In this document: one piece after another, positions 1-7,609 of the stretch | How the letters are laid out: each line of letters opens with the position of its first letter | How positions within the stretch are numbered: the stretch's first letter is position 1 | Assembly (NCBI GenBank): GCA_902364065.1 | Contig: CABJCJ010000011.1 | Location: 23,808 to 78,646, forward strand | Direction of reading: 5' to 3' | Length of the DNA: 54,839 bases | From: Veillonellaceae bacterium SB90 | GTDB lineage: Bacteria > Bacillota > Negativicutes > Selenomonadales > Selenomonadaceae | Position numbers and translations under genes: made by a program | The notes under the pieces: generated by a model | The model's input: only the letters and a program-made list of their open reading frames with translations | What the model was told of the DNA's origin: nothing | Database searches by the model: none

Positions 1-323
1 ATCAGAGCCATGAAGACGAGATCCTCGGTTTTGGAGATATTTTGGATGCCGTGCGTTTCGCCATCGGGGCAGAACGTCGTCGTGCCGGCTTCGATGACGG
101 ATTCCTGGCCGTTGTCGTTGTAGAGGGCTTTGCCCGAGAGGATGTGATACGTTTCGGTGTTGCCCTCGTGCTTGTGGACGGCGATGCCGCAAAGCGGCGG
201 TACAATGACTTTTGCATACATGTCGCATTTGCCGTCGAGTTCAGCCGGCGTCAGCAGCTTGACGATCGTGATGGTGCCGAGGCCTTTCTGTGCCTGGCCT
301 GGAACTGGTTCAATAAATGCCAT
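1..323 (-). CDS. Cupin-domain protein (C-terminal end outside window)
   Basis: The reading frame starts at 323 behind AAGGAG and stays open to the left edge, so about 107 residues are visible and the C-terminus is missing. The visible part has a cupin pattern: GIAVHKHEGNTETYHILSG supplies the two His and the Glu of cupin motif 1, and CPDGETHGIQN looks like motif 2. Proteins of this kind are small beta-barrels that often bind a metal and a sugar or small ligand. No enzymatic role can be assigned from this fragment. It diverges from the ElyC-like gene. Confidence 0.8.
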   Translation of the reverse strand, partial: MAFIEPVPGQAQKGLGTITIVKLLTPAELDGKCDMYAKVIVPPLCGIAVHKHEGNTETYHILSGKALYNDNGQESVIEAGTTTFCPDGETHGIQNISKTEDLVFMAL

Positions 324-351
324 GATAAACGCTCCTTTTGAGATAGATGCC

Positions 352-380
352 TTGCCGCAGAAGGGCAAGTTTGCTACAAT
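352..380 (+). promoter_or_regulatory. Sigma-70-type promoter for the ElyC-MATE pair
   Basis: TTGCCG (352-357) and TACAAT (375-380) are separated by 17 bp, about 85 bp before the start codon of the ElyC-like gene. It lies in the gap between two divergent genes. Confidence 0.55.
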
Positions 381-467
381 AAATATACAATCATTAGTTT
401 CGAGAAAAATGCGGGGATTCCTCTAAAAAGATGGAATTTGCGCTTTATTTTTTTGGAGGATATGCAT

Positions 468-1226
468 ATGGTCTATCTCTTGAAGTTCGGCGCCAGCTGG
501 ATCCTGCCGCCGGGCATCTTCATCCTGGCGCTTTTTGCCTTGTCCTGGTGGCTATTTAAGAAGCGCGGCGAAAAGAAAGCGGCGGGCATCCTGCTGGGCC
601 TGACGTTTGCGTTTTACCTGCTCTGCACGGGAATGGTGGCGGAGCGCACGATGGGGTGGCTGGAATCTGCCTATGAGCCGCCGGCTGATCCGCAGGGCGA
701 TGTCATCATCATGCTCGGTGGCGGCGCCTATGACGATACGCCGGATGTCGACGGTACGGGCACGCTCTGCGCGAGTCCCGCAAGCCGCCTGCTGACGGCC
801 GTGCGCCTGCAGCGCCGCCTCGATGTGCCGATCCTGCTTTCCGGCGGGCAGGTCTATGAGGATACGGGGGCGGAGGCGAAGATTGCCAAGCGCGTGCTCA
901 TGAGCCTCGGCGTACCGGAGGATAAGATCCTCACGGAGACGAAGAGCATCAATACGAGCCAGAATGCCCGTTTCTCGGCGGAGATTCTGCGGGAGCAGGG
1001 GCTTTCGCATCCGATCCTTGTGACGAGTGCCTTCCATATGAAGCGCTCGGTGCTGAACTTTGCCAAGCAGGGCATCGAGGTAGAACCATTCCCGACGGAT
1101 TACATGGTTTCGCACCATCCCGTTTTCCACTATACGAAACTGCGGCCGCAGACGGAGGCCCTGCTCGATAATGTGACGGTCCTGCAGGAAACCTTGCGGA
1201 CCTTTGTGACGAGGTATATCGAATGA
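468..1226 (+). CDS. ElyC/SanA/YdcF family membrane protein (DUF218)
   Basis: A 252-residue protein with two N-terminal hydrophobic segments (about residues 10-30 and 45-62) followed by a DUF218 domain. Family marks are VIIMLGGGAYDD, the ILLSGG strand and VTSAFHMKRS near the C-terminus. Relatives such as E. coli ElyC and SanA act in envelope biogenesis, ElyC through lipid-carrier or peptidoglycan metabolism. Three Met codons lie near the start (438, 462, 468); TTGGAGGA at 453-460 is correctly spaced only for 468. The last codons overlap the MATE gene by 4 bp (ATGA), so the two are translationally coupled. The exact substrate is unknown. Confidence 0.85.
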   Translation: MVYLLKFGASWILPPGIFILALFALSWWLFKKRGEKKAAGILLGLTFAFYLLCTGMVAERTMGWLESAYEPPADPQGDVIIMLGGGAYDDTPDVDGTGTLCASPASRLLTAVRLQRRLDVPILLSGGQVYEDTGAEAKIAKRVLMSLGVPEDKILTETKSINTSQNARFSAEILREQGLSHPILVTSAFHMKRSVLNFAKQGIEVEPFPTDYMVSHHPVFHYTKLRPQTEALLDNVTVLQETLRTFVTRYIE

Positions 1227-2575
1227 CCAAGAATCTCACGCAGGGAGGCCCTGCGAAGCTGATTTTTTTCTTCACGATGCCGCTCATCGCCGGCAATATC
1301 TTCCAGCAGCTCTATGCCTTCATTGATACGCTGATCGTCGGCCGCTTCCTCGGCGTCAATGCGCTGGCCGCCGTCGGCTGCACGGGCTCGCTGATGTTTT
1401 TGATGCTGGGGTTTGTCATCGGCTTCACGACGGGCCTCAGCATCTATACGGGACAGCGCTTTGGCGCCCGGGATGAAGCGGGCGTGCGCCAGAGTGCGGC
1501 GGCCTGTGCCATCCTGGCCCTGCTGATGTCGGTTATCCTGACCATCGTGGGCTCGCTTCTCTGCTACCAGCTGCTCGTCTGGATGCAGACGCCGGCGGAG
1601 ATCCTGGCGGGGGCGTATTCCTTCATCAGCATCATCTATGGCGGCATTCTGTTCTTTGTGCTGTTCCAGACGCAGACGAACCTCATCCGGGCACTCGGCG
1701 ACAGCACGACGTCGACGATTCTTCTGGCCGCGGGCCTGACGCTCAACATCATCTTTGAGCCGCTGGCCATCCTCGTGCTGGGCTGGGGCATCCCCGGCGC
1801 GGCGCTGGCGACGCTGGCCTCGCAGGTCTGCGGCAATCTGCTCTGTCTGCTCTACATCTGGAAGAAGGTGCCGGCGCTCCACATCCGCCGTGAGGACTGG
1901 CATCTCTCGCGTGCGATTTTTTGGGAGCATCTGCGCATCGCCCTGCCCATGGGCTTCCAGTCTTCCATCATCGCTATCGGCGCGGTCATCCTGCAGGTGG
2001 CGCTCAACGGTCTCGGTCCTCTGGCCGTCGCCGCTTATGCGGCCGCGCAGAAGGTCGAGTCCATCGCGATGATGCCGATGATGTCGTTCGGTCTGGCCAT
2101 GGCGGCCTATACGGCACAGAACTACGGCGCGCGGAAGTTCCACCGCATCGAGGAGGGTGTCTGGAAATGCTCGGCGATGTCCGTGACGTTCAGCATCATC
2201 GCCGGCATTGCCCTGATCTATTTCGGCACGGACATCATGCATCTCTTCGTGGGCAGCGGTCAGGAGGAGGTCGTCGCCTACGGCGAACAGTATCTCATCG
2301 TCAACGGCTCCTGCTACTGGATCCTCTCGTTCCTCTTCATCTTCCGCTATACGCTGCAGGGGCTCGGGCAGAGTATCGTGCCGACGATTGCGGGCATCAT
2401 GGAGCTCCTGATGCGCACGGCTGCAGCACTCTTCCTCTGCGGCTGGCTCGGTTATCTCGGCGCCTGCCTGGCCAATCCCATGGCCTGGATTGGCTCATGT
2501 GTTCCCCTGGCCATCGCGTTTTTCTGGACGCGGCGCAGCCTTCGGGAAAAATATACGGCAGATTCCTTAGAATAA
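1223..2575 (+). CDS. MATE family efflux transporter
   Basis: A 450-residue polytopic protein of usual MATE length with about twelve hydrophobic segments in two repeated halves. The N-terminal half has the family pattern MPLIAGNIFQQLYAFIDTLI and GRFLGVNALAAVG; the second half repeats it (IALPMGFQSSIIAIGAVIL, GLGPLAVAAYAAAQKVESI). MATE proteins export cationic drugs or metabolites using Na+ or H+ gradients. The start overlaps the stop of the ElyC-like gene, and a strong terminator follows the stop directly. The substrate cannot be read from the sequence. Confidence 0.92.
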   Translation: MTKNLTQGGPAKLIFFFTMPLIAGNIFQQLYAFIDTLIVGRFLGVNALAAVGCTGSLMFLMLGFVIGFTTGLSIYTGQRFGARDEAGVRQSAAACAILALLMSVILTIVGSLLCYQLLVWMQTPAEILAGAYSFISIIYGGILFFVLFQTQTNLIRALGDSTTSTILLAAGLTLNIIFEPLAILVLGWGIPGAALATLASQVCGNLLCLLYIWKKVPALHIRREDWHLSRAIFWEHLRIALPMGFQSSIIAIGAVILQVALNGLGPLAVAAYAAAQKVESIAMMPMMSFGLAMAAYTAQNYGARKFHRIEEGVWKCSAMSVTFSIIAGIALIYFGTDIMHLFVGSGQEEVVAYGEQYLIVNGSCYWILSFLFIFRYTLQGLGQSIVPTIAGIMELLMRTAAALFLCGWLGYLGACLANPMAWIGSCVPLAIAFFWTRRSLREKYTADSLE

Positions 2576-2607
2576 CAAAGCCCCCGGCAGGATTCGGGGG
2601 CTTTGTT
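2574..2607 (+). terminator. Rho-independent terminator after the MATE gene
   Basis: A 12-bp perfect stem (AACAAAGCCCCC / GGGGGCTTTGTT) with a 10-nt loop begins inside the stop codon. It is symmetrical and can act in both directions. Confidence 0.85.
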
Positions 2608-2712
2608 GTCGAAAACAGGATACAACGAACCAATCACTGGGAATCCATGCCGATGATGCCGGTGTATCGAGTGACATCAGGGCATGATATTTTATGAAGG
2701 GGTGGATCATCG

Positions 2713-4395
2713 ATGTATCAAGACGAGTATAAACGCTGGGCTGCTGCGGACCTCCAGGATTTTGACCTGAACAGGGAGCTGCGCGACATCGCAGGGGACG
2801 ACGAGGCCATCAAGGACCGCTTCGCTGTAGCACTTGAGTTCGGTACGGCCGGACTGCGCGGTGTGCTGGGCGCCGGCACGAACCGCATGAATATCTGGGT
2901 TGTCCGTCAGGCGACGCAGGGTGTTGCTGACTGGGTCAAGACGCAGGGCGGCACGCAGACGGTGGCCATCAGCTACGACAGCCGCCTCAAGGGCTGGAAT
3001 TTTGCGCGTGAGGCCGCGGGCGTTCTCGCTGCCAATGGCATCCATGTGCGCCTGTACGAGGAGCTCATGCCGGTTCCGGCGCTGAGTTTTGCCACGCGCT
3101 ACTATCACTGTAACGCGGGCATCATGATCACGGCATCACACAACCCCGCGCAGTACAATGGCTACAAGGCATACGGCCCGGACGGCTGCCAGATGACGGA
3201 CGATGCAGCTGCCGTGGTCTACGCATCCATCCAGAAGACGGATGTACTGACGGGAGCCAAGCACATGAGCTTTGCGGAAGGCGTCGAGAAGGGCCTCATC
3301 CAGTTTGTCGGTGAGGACTGCAAGGATGCATTCTATGCGGCCATCGAGGCGTGTCAGGTCCGCCCGGGCCTGGCAAAATCGGCCGGCCTCAAGCTCGTGT
3401 ATTCCCCGCTCAACGGCACGGGTCTCGTGCCGGTTACGCGCGTGCTCAAGGATATCGGCATCACGGACATCACGATTGTGCCGGAGCAGGAGTATCCGAA
3501 CGGCTATTTCACGACTTGCAGCTATCCGAACCCGGAGATCTTCGATGCGCTGGCCAAGGGCCTCGAACTCGCGAAGAAAGAGGGCGCAGACCTCATGCTG
3601 GCGACGGACCCCGATGCTGACCGCGTGGGCATCGCGATGAAGTGCGCCGACGGTTCCTATGAGCTCGTTTCGGGCAATGAGATGGGCGTACTGCTGCTCG
3701 ACTACATCTGCCAGGGCCGCATTGAGAAGGGCACGATGCCGAAGGATCCGGTGGCCGTCATGTCCATCGTCTCGACGCCGCTGGCCGATAAGGTGGCGGA
3801 GCATTACGGTGTGGAACTGCGCCACGTGCTGACGGGCTTCAAGTGGATTGGCGATCAGATCGCAGGTCTTGAGGCTGCCGGCCAGACGGAACGCTTCATC
3901 TTCGGCTTCGAGGAAAGCTACGGCTACCTCGCCGGCCCGTACGTCCGCGACAAGGATGCTGTCGTTTCCTCGATGCTGATCTGTGAGATGGCGGCATATT
4001 ACCGTTCCATCGGCTCTTCCATCAAGCAGCGTCTCGAGGAGATCTATCAGCAGTACGGACGTTATTACAACAAGGTGGATTCCTTCTCGTTCCCGGGCCT
4101 TTCGGGCATGGACAAGATGAAGGGCATCATGGAGCACCTGCGTCAGCAGCCGCCGACGGAGTTCGCCGGCAAGAAGGTGACGGAGGTCATCGACTATGCC
4201 GAGCCGGAGAAGACGGGCCTGCCGAAAGCCAATGTCCTGACGTATCGTCTCGACGATGGCTCGACGGTTGTCGTGCGCCCGTCCGGCACGGAGCCGAAAA
4301 TCAAGACGTATTTCACGACGCTCGGCAAGGGCCTCGCAGAGGCCAAGGCTGAGAAAGACAAGCTGGCGGAAGCCGTAAAGCCGCTGATGGCTTAA
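2713..4395 (+). CDS. Phospho-sugar mutase (phosphoglucomutase/phosphomannomutase)
   Basis: A 560-residue alpha-D-phosphohexomutase of the long, PGM2-like bacterial type. All catalytic motifs are present: TASHNP with phospho-serine S142, the metal loop DPDADR at 299-304, the sugar-binding loop GFEESYGY from 398, and the phosphate-binding RPSGTEPK from 522. It should interconvert hexose-1-P and hexose-6-P, linking glycolysis to glycogen and nucleotide-sugar synthesis. GGGGTGG lies upstream of the start. It is followed 30 bp later by a degenerate mutase paralogue and then by pgi, so it sits in a hexose-phosphate block. Glucose versus mannose preference is not decided by sequence alone. Confidence 0.93.
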   Translation: MYQDEYKRWAAADLQDFDLNRELRDIAGDDEAIKDRFAVALEFGTAGLRGVLGAGTNRMNIWVVRQATQGVADWVKTQGGTQTVAISYDSRLKGWNFAREAAGVLAANGIHVRLYEELMPVPALSFATRYYHCNAGIMITASHNPAQYNGYKAYGPDGCQMTDDAAAVVYASIQKTDVLTGAKHMSFAEGVEKGLIQFVGEDCKDAFYAAIEACQVRPGLAKSAGLKLVYSPLNGTGLVPVTRVLKDIGITDITIVPEQEYPNGYFTTCSYPNPEIFDALAKGLELAKKEGADLMLATDPDADRVGIAMKCADGSYELVSGNEMGVLLLDYICQGRIEKGTMPKDPVAVMSIVSTPLADKVAEHYGVELRHVLTGFKWIGDQIAGLEAAGQTERFIFGFEESYGYLAGPYVRDKDAVVSSMLICEMAAYYRSIGSSIKQRLEEIYQQYGRYYNKVDSFSFPGLSGMDKMKGIMEHLRQQPPTEFAGKKVTEVIDYAEPEKTGLPKANVLTYRLDDGSTVVVRPSGTEPKIKTYFTTLGKGLAEAKAEKDKLAEAVKPLMA

Positions 4396-4425
4396 TGAAA
4401 CAAAAGCAAGACTGAGGTGTATGGG

Positions 4426-5307
4426 ATGAATGTATCGGCAAAGGGATTTGGTGCTTGTGGCATCCGGGGGCTCTATCCGGATGTTGTCAATGAGGAGCTG
4501 GCCTATCGTGTCGGCCGCGCGTTTCCGGGGCTCGCGGGAGCCCGGAAGGTAGCGGTCGGTCACGATATCCGCCTCTCAGGCCCGTCCCTGCAGGCAGCAC
4601 TCATCAGGGGACTGACTGAGGCAGGCTGCGATGTACTGGATATCGATCTTTGCGGTACGGAGATGATTGCATTTGCCGTCAGGGCGTATCAGCTGGACGG
4701 CGGCATCATGCTCACGGCCGGCAGCGATGCAAAGGCCTATAACGGCATGACGCTCATGCGCCGGGACGCGTGCCTGCTTACGGGAGATACGGGCCTCAGG
4801 GACCTCGAAGCGCTTGTCCTGGCCGCTGAACCTGCTCCGGCTGCCGCAAGGACGGGCCAGGTGGAGAAGGAGGATATCACCGAGGACTACATCGCCGGCA
4901 TTCTCTCCCATATCGACCTCGACAGGCTCAAGCCGTTCCGGGTCGTCGCCAATACCGGCAACGGGGCGGCGGGTCCTGTCATCAATGCCATCGAGAAGAA
5001 GCTGCCCTTTGACATCGTCAAGGTCAACAACATTCCCGACGGCAATTTCCCGAATGGCGAGCCTAACCCGCTGCTGCCGGAAAACCGCGAGTCCACGGCC
5101 AAAGCCATCCTCGAAAGCGAGGCGGACCTAGGTGCCGCCTGGAATTGTGACTTCAGCCGCTGCATTCTGTTCGATGAACGCGGGAACTGCCTTGAAAGCG
5201 GCAGCGGCGAGGGCGGCAGCAGCGAGGGCGGCAGCAGCATGCTTGCCTGGCTGCGCGTGATGGAACGATGTTCGCAGTTCGGAGTTCACAGTGAGACAAA
5301 TGCATGA
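4426..5307 (+). CDS. Truncated phosphomannomutase-like pseudoenzyme (ManB/CpsG type)
   Basis: A 293-residue protein covering only domains I-II of a CpsG/ManB-like phosphomannomutase, whose usual length is about 455. The scaffold is well kept: ISGDTGLRD-like LTGDTGLRDLE, NTGNGAAG, and PDGNFPNGEPNPLLPENRES. The catalytic sites are not. TASHNP has become TAGSDA, the DGDFDR metal loop has become NCDFSR, and the N-terminal AYDIRG has become ACGIRG. Homology ends in a Gly/Ser/Glu tract and a short unrelated tail; domains III and IV are absent. GAGG at 4414-4417 favours ATG 4426 over GTG 4417. There is no frameshift in the conserved part. It may be a pseudoenzyme or a decaying gene; it is not expected to be catalytic. 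Confidence 0.75.
   Translation: MNVSAKGFGACGIRGLYPDVVNEELAYRVGRAFPGLAGARKVAVGHDIRLSGPSLQAALIRGLTEAGCDVLDIDLCGTEMIAFAVRAYQLDGGIMLTAGSDAKAYNGMTLMRRDACLLTGDTGLRDLEALVLAAEPAPAAARTGQVEKEDITEDYIAGILSHIDLDRLKPFRVVANTGNGAAGPVINAIEKKLPFDIVKVNNIPDGNFPNGEPNPLLPENRESTAKAILESEADLGAAWNCDFSRCILFDERGNCLESGSGEGGSSEGGSSMLAWLRVMERCSQFGVHSETNA
5200..5240 (+). repeat. Short in-frame Gly/Ser tandem repeat
   Basis: The unit GGCGGCAGCAGCGAG is repeated imperfectly, giving GSGEGGSSEGGSS at the point where homology of the mutase-like protein stops. It probably grew by slippage. Confidence 0.7.
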
Positions 5308-5313
5308 TATAAT
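5285..5313 (+). promoter_or_regulatory. Extended -10 promoter of pgi
   Basis: TTCACA (5285-5290), 17-bp spacer and TATAAT (5308-5313), preceded by TGA, which makes an extended -10 (TGnTATAAT). The TG belongs to the stop codon of the preceding gene. The start of pgi is about 100 bp downstream. Confidence 0.8.
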
Positions 5314-5412
5314 AGGGCCGTATGGTAATATACATGACTCATATGGCCGTTTGGAAGCACCCGGCTTCTTCATGCGGTTGTAACGGGAAAAAGAAAGAGG
5401 AGTGTTACAAAG

Positions 5413-6873
5413 ATGAGTTTAAAACTGAAATCCGGCTTTACGTTTGACTATGACAACCTGTATGGCGAAGGCAAAGTCACGGAAGACGATCTGAAGTTTT
5501 ATGAGAAAGATCTCAAGAAGGCTCACGAGGCCATGAAGGTCATGCGTGAGACGGGCTTTATCCGCGCCCACCTTTCCAAAGATGGCGAGCCGGAGAAGGT
5601 TCTGTTCTCGCAGCTGCCGTACGTTGAGGAAGGCCATCTGAACAGCCCGAGCTCCCTCAAGCATCTGCAGGAACTCACGGATCACGTCAAGGACAATGTC
5701 GATGTTGTCGTTTCGATGGGCATCGGTGGTTCCTACCTCGGCAACAAGGTCCTGTTCGACGTTCACTGCGGTTCGTTCTGGAACGAACTTTCGAAGGAAG
5801 AGCGCAACGGCTTCCCGCAGGTCTACTTCAGCGGCAACAACATTGACCCGCGCAGCACGGGCGACCTCATTCATCATCTCGAGAATGAGTCCAAGATCCT
5901 GCAGTATCATGAGAAACGCAATCTCAAGGTCCTGCTGCTCGTCATCTCGAAATCCGGCGGCACGCTCGATACGATGTCGAACTTCATGGTCGTCTATGAT
6001 GCCCTGCAGAAGTTCCCGGGCATCGATGTCGAAGTCGTCGCTGTCACGGATCCGAACACCGAGAACCCGACGCTCCTCAAGAAGCTGGCCATCGAGAAGG
6101 GCTGGCCGCAGTACGCTGTACCGGACGGTGTCGGCGGACGCTTCACGATTTTCTGCGAAGTCGGTCTGACGCTGGCTGCCTGCATCGGCTTTGACATCCA
6201 GTCGTTCCTCGACGGTGCAAAAGACATGGATAAGGCCTGCCAGAACGATGATATCTGGCAGAACCCGGCTATGCTCAATGCTTTCCTGAAGTTTGCCGCT
6301 TCCGAGAAGCATGGCCGCGATATCGAAGTCATGATGCCGTATGGCGATTACCTCAAATCCGTTTCCGAGTGGTACATCCAGCTGCTCGCTGAATCTCTCG
6401 GCAAGCAGTTCAACAAAGAGGGCAAGGAAGTCTGCTACGGCCGCACGCCGCTCGTCGCGGTCGGCACGACGGACATGCACTCCCAGACCCAGCAGCATCA
6501 GGAAGGCAAGCTCAACAAGGTCGTCCAGTTCGTCAAGATTGACAAATGGGCAAATGACCTCACGATTCCGAATGTCTTCCCGGAAGCCAAGAAGCTTGCG
6601 GACATCTCCGGCGTCACGATGAGCCAGGCTCTTGAAGTCGCTCGTCAGTCGAATGCCGATGCCCTGGCTTCCAACAAGCGCTACAACGCTTGCTTCACGC
6701 TGCCGGAGCTCACTCCGTATCACCTCGGCGAACTCCTGTACATGCTGGCTATGAGCGTTGCCTATGAAGGCGAACTCGCAGATGTCGATGCCTTCAACCA
6801 GCCGGGCGTTGAGTCCTACAAGCGCATCATGGGACCGAAACTCGCGGCTCTCAAGGCAAAAAACAATAAATAA
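5413..6873 (+). CDS. pgi: Glucose-6-phosphate isomerase
   Basis: A 486-residue enzyme interconverting glucose-6-P and fructose-6-P. Family signatures are visible: SMGIGGSYLGNK near residue 100, the phosphate-binding SKSGGTLDT, GVGGRFTIF, and the conserved MHSQTQQHQEG loop. AGGAG lies upstream of ATG. It is the only gene behind its own promoter and terminator. Fructose-6-P delivered by the nag/nan/mur genes elsewhere in this window enters the same pool. Codon choice (nearly all major codons) suggests high expression. Confidence 0.97.
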   Translation: MSLKLKSGFTFDYDNLYGEGKVTEDDLKFYEKDLKKAHEAMKVMRETGFIRAHLSKDGEPEKVLFSQLPYVEEGHLNSPSSLKHLQELTDHVKDNVDVVVSMGIGGSYLGNKVLFDVHCGSFWNELSKEERNGFPQVYFSGNNIDPRSTGDLIHHLENESKILQYHEKRNLKVLLLVISKSGGTLDTMSNFMVVYDALQKFPGIDVEVVAVTDPNTENPTLLKKLAIEKGWPQYAVPDGVGGRFTIFCEVGLTLAACIGFDIQSFLDGAKDMDKACQNDDIWQNPAMLNAFLKFAASEKHGRDIEVMMPYGDYLKSVSEWYIQLLAESLGKQFNKEGKEVCYGRTPLVAVGTTDMHSQTQQHQEGKLNKVVQFVKIDKWANDLTIPNVFPEAKKLADISGVTMSQALEVARQSNADALASNKRYNACFTLPELTPYHLGELLYMLAMSVAYEGELADVDAFNQPGVESYKRIMGPKLAALKAKNNK

Positions 6874-6909
6874 TGGTTCAGCTCGTCTGATCCTTTGAAG
6901 GAAGAACCA

Positions 6910-6946
6910 AAAGCTCTGCCGGTCTTGTATCGGCAGGGCTTTTTTC
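6910..6946 (+). terminator. Rho-independent terminator after pgi
   Basis: Stem AAGCTCTGCCG / CGGCAGGGCTT with one bulge and a 9-nt loop, followed by TTTTTTC. Confidence 0.8.
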
Positions 6947-6975
6947 TTTTTCTTACCTATTCAGGAGGTGGGCGC

Positions 6976-7578
6976 TTGACAATCTCGTTGACAAAACATC
7001 AAAAATGCGGGGCCGGGCTGCTGGCAGGCCTTGCCGTGCTGGTCCTCTGGTGCTGGCCGGAGGGGGAGGAGCAGCTGGAGATGCAGCCCGTGGCAGCCGA
7101 GGCCGGAAGTCAGGAAAGCGGGGCAAAGCCGAAGCTCGTGCAGCAGGAACCAGCGGCTCTGGCGGAAATCCCGCTGTCTGAGCTGCGCAATCCCTTCTCG
7201 CTGCACCATGAGAAACGTGCGGATAGCCAGTCTGTTCCCGGCAAACCATCTGTACGGCCAGATGCTTCACCGGAGAGAGCATTCGTGCCGCAAGGCGCAG
7301 GCGAACGTGCAGTCTCGAAGCCGGAGGGAGCAGATGCTGCTCCGCAGCAGAGAACGCCGGCAGAAGCGTCATCTGCCGTTCACCTGCGCGGGATACTCTA
7401 CGGGGAATCCGGGCGGTTCGCAATCCTTGCGGCCGGCTCGAAAAGTGCGTCCCTTGCGGAGGGGGAGTCGTTTGCCAGCTGGCAGGTGCAGAAAATCGAG
7501 CGGCAGGGTGTGCTGCTGATTGGGCCTCAGGGAGAACAGTATCTCCGTTTGCTTCATTCCGATCGTCATTCCGATTAA
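6976..7578 (+). CDS. PilP/GspC-like inner-membrane pilus/secretion protein
   Basis: A 200-residue protein. An in-frame TTG at 6976 follows AGGAGGTG by the right distance and precedes the single membrane segment (about residues 13-28), so it is preferred to an upstream ATG lying inside the pgi terminator. A Gln/Pro/Ala-rich periplasmic linker is followed by LSELRNPFSL, resembling the RDPF-type motif of PilP. The C-terminal beta domain (LRGILYGESGRFAILAAGS...LAEGESFASWQVQKIE) resembles the GspC homology region. Such proteins couple the inner-membrane assembly platform to the secretin. The secretin gene follows 31 bp later. Assignment rests on motif pattern and context, as sequence conservation in this family is low. 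Confidence 0.65.
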   Translation: MTISLTKHQKCGAGLLAGLAVLVLWCWPEGEEQLEMQPVAAEAGSQESGAKPKLVQQEPAALAEIPLSELRNPFSLHHEKRADSQSVPGKPSVRPDASPERAFVPQGAGERAVSKPEGADAAPQQRTPAEASSAVHLRGILYGESGRFAILAAGSKSASLAEGESFASWQVQKIERQGVLLIGPQGEQYLRLLHSDRHSD

Positions 7579-7609
7579 GGTGAAAGAACTGGAAAGGAAG
7601 GTATAAGGC

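Noticed and set aside
3136..4563. A 475-codon antisense frame over the phospho-sugar mutase
   Set aside because: The plus strand carries all mutase motifs; the antisense product is Arg/His-rich without homology, a usual GC shadow.
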